Shown: positions 1 through 8,307, counted from the stretch's first letter. The stretch: DNA of 64,000 bases from Hyphomonadaceae bacterium TMED5 (GCA_002173095.1 NHBK01000010.1:1-64000), one strand, 5' to 3'. Made by a program: numbers and translations. Notes: a model not told the origin generated them from the letters alone.

Positions 1-1688
1 AGGTCAGACAGTTCGAACCCGGTCACATCCTCAGAGAAGGTCACTGTCAGTGGGAAGGCCCCAGACACTGGCTCTGTTGCCGTGGATGACAGAGCAACAG
101 TAGGATGAGAACCATCATACTGAAGCGTCAGAATATTGGACGCTTCATTTGTTGCTCCTGCTACGTCCTGGGCAACACCTTCAGGAACAAATACACGAAC
201 CTCTCCATCATTCGCTGGCGCAAGGGAGCCCGTGCAAACAGCAGGCTGACTGGTCGAACTCGTACAATTCCACGCACTAGACGCTATATTGACCAGAGAA
301 ATATCGGACTGGTCGAACCCTGTAACAGGCCGCGACGACTCCACTCGAACGTCGAATGAACCCGTAATGGTTCCGGATGATGTGGACGTGACATTAAACT
401 GAGGACGACCGTTGCGGACCGTTAAAGTATCGCCAACTCCACCGCCAGTGTTACCTGCGTTATCATAAATTAGAGCTTGAACGTTGTATGTTCCCGTAGG
501 AGCAGTTTCCAATAGAGTAATCTCAACGGAGCCAGAAGCGCTGTTTCCAGACAAGTTTACCGAAGTGGTGATGTTAGAAGTACCCGACTTACTAAGATAG
601 ATGATGGCTCTATCCAATCCAGAGCCGCCTTCGTCAGCAAAGTTGTAATTGATTGTTACGGCCCGCCCAGTTTCGATATCCAACGGGTTAGGAGACGCAA
701 CCATTGAGACAATTGTTGGGTCTATCTCATCCGCAGCGGAATTGATTACTTCGAGTGTTCCGCCGATACCTCCGCCAGTGTTCCCGGCATTGTCGTATAT
801 AATGGCTTGAATGTTGTACTCACCTGCCGAAGCTTGGTCTGGCAAACTCAGTTGAACAGTCCCAGAAGCACTATTTCCCGTTAAATCGGTGGAAGTGACA
901 ATATTGTTTGTTCCGGTCTTGCTTAAATAGATAATAGCTCTGTCGAGACCTGAACCACCATCGTCCGAAAAGTTATAGGCGATGGAAACAGTCCTTTGAC
1001 CAGAGTCCATGTTCAATGGATTCGGTGAAGCTGACATTGAGACAATGACTGGTTCTAATTCGTCAGCAGCGGAATTGATTACCTGTAAAGTTCCTCCAAC
1101 GCCCCCACCTTGGTTGCCTGCATTGTCATAAATTAATGCTTGAAGATTATATTCTCCTGCTGGAGCTTGTGCGGGCAATGTCAGTTGCACAGTGCCTGTG
1201 GCGCTATCGCCGGATAAATCCGTTGATGTCGTGATATTGTTGGTTCCGCTTTTACTTAAGAAGATTATCGCTCTGTCCAAACCGGAACCACCAGCGTCAG
1301 AAAAATCATAGCTTACGGTAATGGTCCTCTGTCCTGAATCCATATCAAGAGGATTTGGAGACGCACTCAAAGACACAATCGTTGGAGCAAAACCATCTTC
1401 GGCAAAAGAAACCGGAGGCATGGGGGCTGACGATTCAGCATTAAATCTCTGCGCTGCGCGTTCTGTTGCTGTGCCACCGAGGCCGCAAGCCCCAACCGAA
1501 TTGCAGTTTCCCATGTACAAGCTCAAAAACGGGCTCTCGCTTCGCTCGTCAGAACTCAGTATCTGAGCTTCCAGAATCGCAATTTCGTCGGGAGAGAGCG
1601 TCCATTCTTCCTGAGCCAGAGCCTTGGAACAAAGCCCTTGAGCAGCCAAAATTAGGATAATAGCAATTGCTTGAATGAATTTACGCAC
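1..1688 (-). CDS. Secreted Ig-like repeat surface protein (partial, runs off left edge)
   Basis: The reading frame is open from a GTG at 1688 to the window edge, so the C terminus is missing. A signal peptide (basic start, hydrophobic core, ALA-QEE-type cleavage site near residue 26) implies export. After a linker of about 75 residues come three tandem repeats of 111 residues, each with PNPL, GGSGLDRAII and GNxGGGxGGTL-type signatures. A different Ig-like domain (PVTGFDQSDI-type) follows, and a second copy of it begins at the edge. Such domains build stalks of adhesins and other large surface proteins; the function here is unknown. No in-frame ATG lies near the start, and GAGCGG just upstream is a weak ribosome binding site. 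It lies downstream of cas1 on the same strand in A+T-richer DNA, so it could be cargo of the mobile element or simply its neighbour. Confidence 0.75.
   Translation of the reverse strand, partial: MRKFIQAIAIILILAAQGLCSKALAQEEWTLSPDEIAILEAQILSSDERSESPFLSLYMGNCNSVGACGLGGTATERAAQRFNAESSAPMPPVSFAEDGFAPTIVSLSASPNPLDMDSGQRTITVSYDFSDAGGSGLDRAIIFLSKSGTNNITTSTDLSGDSATGTVQLTLPAQAPAGEYNLQALIYDNAGNQGGGVGGTLQVINSAADELEPVIVSMSASPNPLNMDSGQRTVSIAYNFSDDGGSGLDRAIIYLSKTGTNNIVTSTDLTGNSASGTVQLSLPDQASAGEYNIQAIIYDNAGNTGGGIGGTLEVINSAADEIDPTIVSMVASPNPLDIETGRAVTINYNFADEGGSGLDRAIIYLSKSGTSNITTSVNLSGNSASGSVEITLLETAPTGTYNVQALIYDNAGNTGGGVGDTLTVRNGRPQFNVTSTSSGTITGSFDVRVESSRPVTGFDQSDISLVNIASSAWNCTSSTSQPAVCTGSLAPANDGEVRVFVPEGVAQDVAGATNEASNILTLQYDGSHPTVALSSTATEPVSGAFPLTVTFSEDVTGFELSD
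422..1385 (-). repeat. Three tandem protein-coding repeats with a 333-bp period
   Basis: The Pro codon that opens each repeat recurs at 1385 and 1052, and the matching positions for the third unit are another 333 bp on, so the period is exactly 111 codons. The units run about 1385-1053, 1052-720 and 719-422. The nucleotide sequences have diverged while the protein stays similar, which points to old duplication under selection. The last unit ends in a short junction before the next Ig-like domain. Confidence 0.85.
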
Positions 1689-1704
1689 GTCCCGCTCAAC
1701 AGCG

Positions 1705-1719
1705 TTAACATTTTGTTAA
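1705..1719. promoter_or_regulatory. Short inverted repeat upstream of the Ig-repeat gene
   Basis: TTAACA-TTT-TGTTAA is a perfect 6-bp inverted repeat with a 3-base spacer, 17 bases upstream of the GTG start at 1688. It could be an operator or chance in an A+T-rich spacer. The rest of the 1689-1801 spacer has TATAAT-like stretches near 1782-1796 and no clear terminator for cas1. Confidence 0.3.
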
Positions 1720-1801
1720 ATCAGAGAACTTCGTAGCGGAGACAATTTTAGAGAGCAATCGTTTTCGAGACTAAATAGAATTTTATAATATTGTATATCC
1801 A

Positions 1802-2896
1802 TCATAGAGCGCAGTTTGCTCGGATTGTTGCGAGCAAATTTCCCGATAGTGCCGAGCCAAGTCGGCACACGCCATCCTTCCTTAGAACAAAATCTTTTGC
1901 GTGAAATGTGTTGGACGCGATGAACTGTAAAATTGCCGCGTCCACCTTTGGACGCAGCGGCTCCATCAGGTCGAAAATGTAAGCGTCGCCTGAGAAGTTG
2001 TTGGTTTGGTGAAGTATGCCGAACCGTGGGTCATACCCTTCGATAAGTGCCTGAATTCGCAGTTCGCTTTCGAGTACAGCATACCCATAATTCAGCATGG
2101 CATTTACGGGGTTGGTGGCTTTCCAGTTCTTAGCTTTTCGGCCCGTGAGAACTGATGACCTTTGGTCGAACTTCTCCCATGCCGGTGGAATAGGATATTG
2201 TTTCACGCCTTTCCATTGAAGGGTGACACCCTGCCAAGCACGGAAATATTGGTAAGCGCACGGTCCTTCTATTGCGAACACATCTCCGATTGTTTTGGGA
2301 GGGTTGCTTTTCAGACTGTCGAGACCCGCTTTCAACGCCTCATCCGCCGTATGGAAATGTTCAGAACTTGATAGACGCGCCTTCAGCGTCTGACGCGCAG
2401 CTTTCAGCTTCTTCGTGATGATATCCGTTGCAAATTTCAAACGTGCCGTTTCATCGAGCGACTGCTCAATCTGCCATTTGACCTTCATCGGGTCAGTCGG
2501 TGTTCCATCTCCAAACACCGTGACAGCGGACGAGCCATTCCAGTTCACTCGGACAAGGAGAATGTTCTGCTCTCTCAGCCAGTCAATGACACTCAGCGAA
2601 AAGCTTCCTGTTCCGTCTAACAAGATGATGCGCGGTGGGAGCTCCAAATCACCGGGATAGAATTTCAGCTCTGTCTGTTTTTGCGGATAGTGAGTGAAGC
2701 CATCTTTGATGAGCAATGCACCCCGATGAATTCGCAAGGCGATATTGTGGCCGGAAAGAATGAGCGGGTGTTTTCGCCGCGACCGCTTTAATCGCTTAGG
2801 CTCAGATTCGCGGCTTTTGCTTTCCCAATGTTTTTGCCGTTCTACCCAGATATCTGGTTCTGAAGTATAGCCAAAAAGCGTCGTTCCATCCGCCAT
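1802..2896 (-). CDS. cas1: Stand-alone Cas1 integrase (candidate casposase)
   Basis: Cas1-family integrase/endonuclease. The N-terminal beta-domain (about residues 45-125) has the family pattern: a strand pair, then RIILLDGTGSFS and a WLREQNILL helix. The helical C-terminal domain keeps all three metal-binding catalytic positions: E210 (in AIEGPCA), H296 (in GILH) and D309 (in FDLMEPLRP). H and D are 13 apart, as in canonical Cas1. The motif NPVNAMLNYGYAVLE is diagnostic. There is no cas2, interference gene or CRISPR array, but a family B polymerase and an HNH nuclease lie in the same cluster, so it most likely integrates a casposon rather than CRISPR spacers. At 364 residues it is slightly longer than typical Cas1 (about 330) because of a basic N-terminal extension. 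It follows the MerR-like gene by 24 bases, an apparent operon. Unlike many casposases it has no obvious C-terminal HTH. Confidence 0.9.
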   Translation of the reverse strand: MADGTTLFGYTSEPDIWVERQKHWESKSRESEPKRLKRSRRKHPLILSGHNIALRIHRGALLIKDGFTHYPQKQTELKFYPGDLELPPRIILLDGTGSFSLSVIDWLREQNILLVRVNWNGSSAVTVFGDGTPTDPMKVKWQIEQSLDETARLKFATDIITKKLKAARQTLKARLSSSEHFHTADEALKAGLDSLKSNPPKTIGDVFAIEGPCAYQYFRAWQGVTLQWKGVKQYPIPPAWEKFDQRSSVLTGRKAKNWKATNPVNAMLNYGYAVLESELRIQALIEGYDPRFGILHQTNNFSGDAYIFDLMEPLRPKVDAAILQFIASNTFHAKDFVLRKDGVCRLGSALSGNLLATIRANCAL

Positions 2897-2920
2897 AAAA
2901 CACCCCGTGAATTCAGCTGT

Positions 2921-4015
2921 TCATACTAGCAGACTGTCCCTCACATGTCTGATTTTCTGAGATAATTCGTTGATATTTTCTTCGCTTCTTAGCGCTGCTT
3001 TGAGTGACTTCGGAGACAGCAATTCTGCGTATTCAGCATGTGTTGTTCCGAGCTGCTGAACTATCAAAGATTGGGCTTTGAACTCCTCAGAAGCTGTTTT
3101 GAGTTCCCGTATTTCATTGAGGGTGTGGAAAGCATCAGACTCTTCTCTCAGAACAACTAACGCGAGACAAATCAAACTCGCCTGTACTGCAATAGGTGCA
3201 TCAAATCGGAACCAGTGCGCCAGTTTCAAGCCAAATGCGTTGTTTCCATAAATCCAGCGCATCGCCTCGTGTAAGTTTGCTCCGGCTTCAAATCCGTGCC
3301 GGAAATAATCTCTGGCGACATGAAGTTCGGCTAATCGATTGCCGCCAAACAATGAGGCGTCGAGATAGGTTTCCGGGGTCGCTGCAAGTGACCTCAACAA
3401 TAACTGAAGAGTCGCCCGGAATTTAATGCTCTCACCGTGAATCGTGTGGCGGTTCTTTCGGGACATGCCTGACAGTGTCGCCACACCATCTATTCGAGAT
3501 TTTTCGGTGTCGGCGTCGTCATCATCCTGATAGTTCCCTGCAAAAGCACTCGCTACCAAAGACACGGTGCCCGACAATGCATCCGCATCCATTCGCCTAA
3601 CAATTGCTTTCAGCGGTTTGGGAGCAATTGATTGTGCCGCAGCATCGACCAGACCGTTTTCAAACTCATCGATTTTATTGTCGTCAGCTGAGGTCAAAAG
3701 TGAGGCGACTTTCCGAACGGTGCGAAATGAGCTTCGAGCGCTATTTTCAAAGTGAGGGCGCCAAAAATTCTCTGAAACTTCGAAGCCCTCCAGCCATAAG
3801 TTCCAGCCCACAAATTCATTCTGGTTCTTGCGGTTAAACAATCTGTCAGCTGCAATCGCCTGTTCGACGGTGTGTTCGGGGTATCGGGCCAAACCGCCGC
3901 GCTTCGCTGGTGGCAGCAGTCCGCTCTCGCGCCAGCTTCTGAGGGTGGATTGAGGAATAGACAGCCCACGGTGCGTGAGTGCGGCCTCTATTTCCTCAGA
4001 ATTTAGTCCCGTCAT
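2921..4015 (-). CDS. MerR-like helix-turn-helix protein upstream of cas1
   Basis: The N-terminal 60 residues form a MerR-type winged HTH: a LSIPQSTLRSWRESGLLP recognition segment, then RGGLARYPEHTVEQ, the usual wing. The remaining 300 or so residues are mostly helical and I do not recognise them. The effector-binding region is much longer than in ordinary MerR regulators (about 130-150 residues in total). It is first in the minus-strand operon with cas1 and divergent from the plus-strand operon across a 108-bp spacer holding inverted repeats. Two roles are plausible: regulator of the element, or DNA-binding partner that supplies end recognition for a Cas1 lacking its own HTH. Both are inference. 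Confidence 0.7.
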   Translation of the reverse strand: MTGLNSEEIEAALTHRGLSIPQSTLRSWRESGLLPPAKRGGLARYPEHTVEQAIAADRLFNRKNQNEFVGWNLWLEGFEVSENFWRPHFENSARSSFRTVRKVASLLTSADDNKIDEFENGLVDAAAQSIAPKPLKAIVRRMDADALSGTVSLVASAFAGNYQDDDDADTEKSRIDGVATLSGMSRKNRHTIHGESIKFRATLQLLLRSLAATPETYLDASLFGGNRLAELHVARDYFRHGFEAGANLHEAMRWIYGNNAFGLKLAHWFRFDAPIAVQASLICLALVVLREESDAFHTLNEIRELKTASEEFKAQSLIVQQLGTTHAEYAELLSPKSLKAALRSEENINELSQKIRHVRDSLLV

Positions 4016-4047
4016 TGCTCTTTCTTTTCAAGGCATTGCCGCATCTG

Positions 4048-4067
4048 ATGCGCTCAAAACAGCGCAT
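4048..4067. promoter_or_regulatory. 20-bp inverted repeat in the divergent promoter of the casposon-like element
   Basis: ATGCGCT and AGCGCAT form perfect 7-bp arms around a 6-base A-rich spacer, between the divergently read MerR-like gene and the small HTH gene. Size and position fit an operator for one of the two flanking HTH proteins. Confidence 0.5.
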
Positions 4068-4096
4068 TTGGGGATTCGCGCGACATTTATTTCGGC

Positions 4097-4117
4097 CTCC
4101 TGTTTAACTTACAGGAG
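4097..4117 (+). promoter_or_regulatory. Hairpin that would occlude the ribosome binding site of the HTH gene
   Basis: CTCCTGT, a 7-base loop and ACAGGAG form a perfect 7-bp stem. Its 3' arm contains the AGGAG Shine-Dalgarno sequence, 7 bases before the ATG at 4124. Folding of the mRNA would hide the ribosome binding site, so translation of the polymerase operon may be kept low or be switchable. Confidence 0.5.
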
Positions 4118-4123
4118 CTGACA

Positions 4124-4708
4124 ATGGCTAAACGGAAAAGAGACCATGTTGCGGAATATGCCAGACGGATGGAGCGTGGCAAAAAACTAGGCCGCACAAC
4201 CGCGGAATCTCGGGGGCACGGTGGATTGAGACGCAAGTCGAAAGCCCAAGTGCATAGCGAAATAAAGACCGACGACCCTTTACATCGCGCATTCGAACTC
4301 ATTCTCAGGGGAGCAAGTATGACTCCTACCGCGAAAAGGCTCGGTATTGCACCGGAACGATTGGGGCGATTCCTTAGAGAGAATGCGCTGGTCGAGAAAA
4401 AGTCGGGCAGAATTCGAATTATCCAAGACCGTCGCCAATTCGCAATGCCGATGTTCTCAAATGGCAGAAGCCGGAATGTGAAGGTGTCCTCAGATGCCCG
4501 TGACCAGATTTCTCAGTATCTGGTGAGCGTCACGAGATTTCTGAATTCCAATGACGTCTCACATCTTGAGCCATTCAAAGGGCTGAAGGTGAGGTCAACT
4601 AGCGGGAGGTCGTACATATTCGAGACTGACCCGAACCGCCTCTATGAAATGTACGAAGCTGGCGAATTCGATATCGCTATTCTCTACAAGCCATTGGGGT
4701 ATGCGTGA
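4124..4708 (+). CDS. Small HTH protein, first gene of the polymerase operon
   Basis: 194 residues that I do not recognise as a named family. The basic N terminus (KRKRDH, RRMERGKK) is followed near residues 60-90 by a helix-turn-helix-like segment (MTPTAKRLGIAPERLGRFLRE). A mixed alpha/beta C-terminal part without evident catalytic residues follows. An AGGAG ribosome binding site 7 bases upstream supports the ATG. Its stop overlaps the start of the HNH gene (TGATG), so the two are translationally coupled. In a casposon-like element it may control copy number or recognise the ends; this is inference from context. Confidence 0.65.
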   Translation: MAKRKRDHVAEYARRMERGKKLGRTTAESRGHGGLRRKSKAQVHSEIKTDDPLHRAFELILRGASMTPTAKRLGIAPERLGRFLRENALVEKKSGRIRIIQDRRQFAMPMFSNGRSRNVKVSSDARDQISQYLVSVTRFLNSNDVSHLEPFKGLKVRSTSGRSYIFETDPNRLYEMYEAGEFDIAILYKPLGYA

Positions 4709-5082
4709 TGGACGATATTGAAAACTACGCCCGATACCTCAAACGGCGACAGCGAGCCGAAAAGCTCCGAAATCGTCAGAATGGTAGCTATGGCACATGT
4801 CCCTTCTGCGGAAGAGATGGAACGCGGCTCGACGAACACCATTATGGCAGGCGGGAGTGCAACCCCGAAACCATAATTGCGTGCCGGGATTGTCATGACC
4901 ATTTCCAGCGAACTGAGCAGTTTGAGCACCCACCGTTTCTGAAAGGTTCAAAAAGCCCCGAAGAAAACGAAGGTCGAATGCTTTTGGGTTTGTCGGACAT
5001 TCTTGAAGTCGTCGCGTACCAAGTCCGACGAATTGCGCTGAAAAAGCTTAATCCCGCTGAAATTGAATCCGGACCAGAATGA
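4708..5082 (+). CDS. HNH endonuclease
   Basis: A 124-residue HNH protein. CPFC and CRDC supply a four-cysteine zinc site. Between them lies DEHHYGR, whose second His is the likely general base, and the CRDCH His closes the motif about 30 residues later. This arrangement is typical of small HNH nucleases in mobile elements and restriction systems, and HNH genes are a common casposon component. A GTG at 4705 directly precedes the ATG; the ATG at 4708 is preferred because it forms the TGATG overlap with the upstream stop. The C-terminal 45 residues are helical and unassigned. Specificity is unknown. Confidence 0.8.
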   Translation: MDDIENYARYLKRRQRAEKLRNRQNGSYGTCPFCGRDGTRLDEHHYGRRECNPETIIACRDCHDHFQRTEQFEHPPFLKGSKSPEENEGRMLLGLSDILEVVAYQVRRIALKKLNPAEIESGPE

Positions 5083-5105
5083 GCTAAGGACCGGAAGAAG
5101 ATGTC

Positions 5106-8100
5106 ATGACTAGCAAATTCAGCTCACCAACTCGCGAACCGCGAGACATACAATTGCGAGCATACACGACGCGGAATGCGCCTCAGAAGAAGGGCGCATT
5201 CTCTCGTCGCGGCAAACCGACACCTAGTGACAGGGTTTTGGTGTTCGACACAGAAACAACAACCGGTGAGTCTCAAAGCTTGCGCCTTGGTGTCTACAAA
5301 ATCTTTGAAAACTCAGAGCTGATTGAGACGGGCCTTTTCTACGATGAAGAGGGCTTGAAGCCAGAAGAGACTGAGACACTTAGCTCATTCGCTAAGAGGA
5401 ACGATTTCGAGTTCATGTCAGTTCGGGACTTTGTTGAAGACAAGTTCTATGAAGAATGTGCTCTACTGCATGGGTCGATTGTTGGCTTCAATCTCCCCTT
5501 CGACCTGTCACGACTGGCAATCCAGCACGGCACTGCAAAAAGCAAAGACCGTTACCGCTTGTTCCAGCATGGCTTCAGCCTTCAACTTTCTGAGGATGAG
5601 TGGAAGCGACCAAGGGTGAAAGTGAAACACCTTTCCTCCCGCGCAGCTTTCATTCAGTTCGCTCAGCCACGTGAAGGCTATGTTGGGAAAAGGAAGAAAG
5701 GCAAACCACCTGCGAAACTTCCAAGCTTCTTCGTTGATGTGCGAACGCTTGCGGGTGTGTTGCTATCAGGTGGCTTTTCACTTGAACAATTGTGCGATGC
5801 GCTGAAAGTCGCCACACCCAAGAAGAAAACCGACGAACACGGTAGCCTCTTGTCGGACCAGTACATTGAATATGCTGTGACTGACGTGCAGGCGACTTGG
5901 GAATGTTATGTCAAACTGAAGGCCAAGCTTAAAGAACATGACCTGAGCAATGTGACCTCGCATGACCTCATAAGCGAGGCGTCGTTGGGGAAATCGTATC
6001 TGGAAGAAATGGGCATTAAACCTTGGCGGCAGGTGCAGCCGGATTTTGACCCCGTTCGCATCGGACAGATAATGAGCACCTATTATGGTGGGCGCTCTGA
6101 GGTTCACAGACGCCGCGAAATACTGCCTGCATTTTATTGTGATTTCCTATCGATGTACCCGACCGTTAATTCGCTCATGGGGCTTTGGGCGTTCATCATT
6201 TCTGACGGCATGACCGAAGAAATTGCGACCGATGATGTGAGAAGCATTCTGGAAAACTGGTCACCGGAAGATTTGCAGAACCCGGCCAACTGGAAGAAGC
6301 TGCATTGTATCGTTCAGATTATGCCTGATGATGATGTGCTTCCAGTGCGTTCAGTTTACTCCTACGGAGCGCCACGCAATGAAGCAGGCAAGTCCGCAAA
6401 CATCGCAATCAACAGATTGAGCAGCCCGGAGCCATTGTGGTTCACCTTGGCTGACTGTCTCGCATCAAAGTTTCTCCATCCGGAGCACAAAGCGCCGACA
6501 GTAGTTCAAGCGATACGCTTTATTCCCAATCGACCACAACAAACGCTCAAGCCAGTCAATCTGCAAGGCAATCCGGACAATCGAGTTGCCCCATTAGAAA
6601 AGGACTTTTTCAGGCGAGTTATTGAGCTTCGACGCGAGGTGAAACAACGCAAACAGCGTGCCGCTGATGAGGCCGAAAAAGCGCGATTAGATGCTGAACA
6701 ATTTGCGTTAAAAATTCTGGCCAACTCCGCGAGCTACGGAATTTTTGTAGAAACGCTCGTTGAAGATTTGGAGAAGTTGGAAGAGCTGAAACGTTACGGC
6801 TTTGATGGCACTGAGGCGCTGATAAAGTCCAAAATTGAAGAGCGCCCCGGAAAGTACTTCCATCCACTTGTTGCAACGCTGATTACAGGCGCAGCGCGAT
6901 TGATGCTCGCTTTGTCTGAATGGAAAGCCAAATCAGAAAAGCTCGATTGGATATTCTGTGACACCGATGGCATTGCCTTCACACCAGCAACAGAGTTCGA
7001 AGGGGACTTCGTTCAAACCGTTCAGCGCATCATGGACTGGTTTAAGCCGCTAAATCCCTACGCCCTGACCAGTTCTGAAACTGAGCCAGAATCCATTCTT
7101 CAGGTCGAAGAGGAAAACTTTGCTAATGACAAAGATGAAACAGGCAAGAAATGGCTCAAGCCTCTTTACGCTTACGCGGTGTCTGCCAAGCGGTATGCGT
7201 TGTTCAATATCTCTGAGAATGGCAAGGTCGAGATGCGGAAGACGTCCGCGCATGGACTGGGACAATTGCTCCCCCCCTATGATGCACCGAACGGATGGAG
7301 GAAAAACTCAAAGTCTGACTTCTGGCACAACGAGGTCTGGCAGAAGATATGTCAACACGCACACGACACTCCGGAGAATGTTATCAATTTCGAAAGTGAC
7401 AAGCGACTGAACATTCCAGCCGCAAGTCGCTATTCCGCGACCACGCCTGCATTGGTGCGCTGGTTCAAGGACCAGAATGAGAATGCCGAATACTCGGAAC
7501 AGGTACGCCCTTTCAATTTCCTGCTCTGCTTTCAATGTCAGAGGATGGAACTGCTTTCTGCTTCTGATGAGCGGGCGAGCAATTGGCGTCTGAAACACAA
7601 CAACCCGCCTCGACCTGTCGCACCATTTAGCAAGAATGCGAGTGAAGCGGCGAAGAAGGCTCATGACCGAATTACAGGCGAACCAGTTCCAGAAACTTGG
7701 CTAAAAACCTACGCGCAATCGATAGCGCAATATCACTTGCAGGATGAAGCGAAGTTTCTGGGAGGTCAGAAGTCTCAGACTGGTAAGCTTGTCAGAAGAC
7801 ACATCGAAGCTTTTGCGGTTCGTCACATCGGTAAAGAAGCTCACAACTGGGAAGAAAACAGTTTCATTGGGGCTGAGGGCGATACCGCTTTGCGTTATGA
7901 AGACGGCATCTTCGATGTGAAGGAAACAATCAAAACGATTGAAGCTGGATTGTTGGAATTTGGCTATAGGCGCATGACGGATGTTTCCAATGTTGGTGAC
8001 AAAACCATCAAGAGGATTATCAACGGCGAAATCTCCGCCTTTCGAAATCAGGCAATACGGCTTGTTCGAGGTGTCTTCTGGCTTCGTCAGCAAGAATTGG

Positions 8101-8267
8101 AGTCACAACGCCAAAGGGATGATGTAGTCGCTACTTTGCGAACTCGGGCAGACGAGATTGGCTTAGCAGCCTTGGCGCTTGAGCTAAGACTGGACCAATC
8201 CAATCTGCGCAAAATGCTCAAGCGCACAAAACCTTTGCCATCATCACTGCTTGAACAGCTCGCGTAA
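5106..8267 (+). CDS. Family B DNA polymerase with 3'-5' exonuclease (casposon-type PolB)
   Basis: A complete 1053-residue family B polymerase. The proofreading exonuclease keeps its acidic residues: D48/E50 (FDTET), N129/D133 (GFNLPFD) and Y256/D260 (YAVTD). A YYGGR motif lies at 326-330. Polymerase motif A is DFLSMYPT (D346), motif B is KILANSASYG (K536-G545) and motif C is CDTDG (D619/D621). No catalytic residue is missing. The last 40 residues (GLAALALELRLDQSNLRKML) look like an added HTH, unusual for a replicative polymerase. An AGGACCGGAAG ribosome binding site precedes the ATG at 5106; an earlier ATG at 5101 is closed at once by a stop. It sits 23 bases after the HNH gene as last gene of the operon. 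The likely role is self-synthesis of the element during transposition. Confidence 0.9.
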   Translation: MTSKFSSPTREPRDIQLRAYTTRNAPQKKGAFSRRGKPTPSDRVLVFDTETTTGESQSLRLGVYKIFENSELIETGLFYDEEGLKPEETETLSSFAKRNDFEFMSVRDFVEDKFYEECALLHGSIVGFNLPFDLSRLAIQHGTAKSKDRYRLFQHGFSLQLSEDEWKRPRVKVKHLSSRAAFIQFAQPREGYVGKRKKGKPPAKLPSFFVDVRTLAGVLLSGGFSLEQLCDALKVATPKKKTDEHGSLLSDQYIEYAVTDVQATWECYVKLKAKLKEHDLSNVTSHDLISEASLGKSYLEEMGIKPWRQVQPDFDPVRIGQIMSTYYGGRSEVHRRREILPAFYCDFLSMYPTVNSLMGLWAFIISDGMTEEIATDDVRSILENWSPEDLQNPANWKKLHCIVQIMPDDDVLPVRSVYSYGAPRNEAGKSANIAINRLSSPEPLWFTLADCLASKFLHPEHKAPTVVQAIRFIPNRPQQTLKPVNLQGNPDNRVAPLEKDFFRRVIELRREVKQRKQRAADEAEKARLDAEQFALKILANSASYGIFVETLVEDLEKLEELKRYGFDGTEALIKSKIEERPGKYFHPLVATLITGAARLMLALSEWKAKSEKLDWIFCDTDGIAFTPATEFEGDFVQTVQRIMDWFKPLNPYALTSSETEPESILQVEEENFANDKDETGKKWLKPLYAYAVSAKRYALFNISENGKVEMRKTSAHGLGQLLPPYDAPNGWRKNSKSDFWHNEVWQKICQHAHDTPENVINFESDKRLNIPAASRYSATTPALVRWFKDQNENAEYSEQVRPFNFLLCFQCQRMELLSASDERASNWRLKHNNPPRPVAPFSKNASEAAKKAHDRITGEPVPETWLKTYAQSIAQYHLQDEAKFLGGQKSQTGKLVRRHIEAFAVRHIGKEAHNWEENSFIGAEGDTALRYEDGIFDVKETIKTIEAGLLEFGYRRMTDVSNVGDKTIKRIINGEISAFRNQAIRLVRGVFWLRQQELESQRQRDDVVATLRTRADEIGLAALALELRLDQSNLRKMLKRTKPLPSSLLEQLA

Positions 8268-8307
8268 AATACGAACAGGTCAAAAGTGTCGTCCAGTCTC
8301 AGCTTTC

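Noticed and set aside
422-1385. 333-bp periodicity as a DNA repeat or CRISPR-like array
   Set aside because: The period equals 111 codons of one continuous reading frame and the nucleotide copies have diverged; it is protein domain duplication.
1802-2896. Cas1 as part of a CRISPR-Cas system
   Set aside because: No cas2, no effector or Cascade gene and no repeat-spacer array anywhere in the window; the linked PolB and HNH genes fit a casposon instead.
1768-8300. Terminal inverted repeats of the element (GAGACT near 1768 and AGTCTC near 8295)
   Set aside because: Only 6 bases match before similarity drops, and no flanking target duplication could be found, so it is not above chance. The true ends may lie elsewhere, including left of the window.
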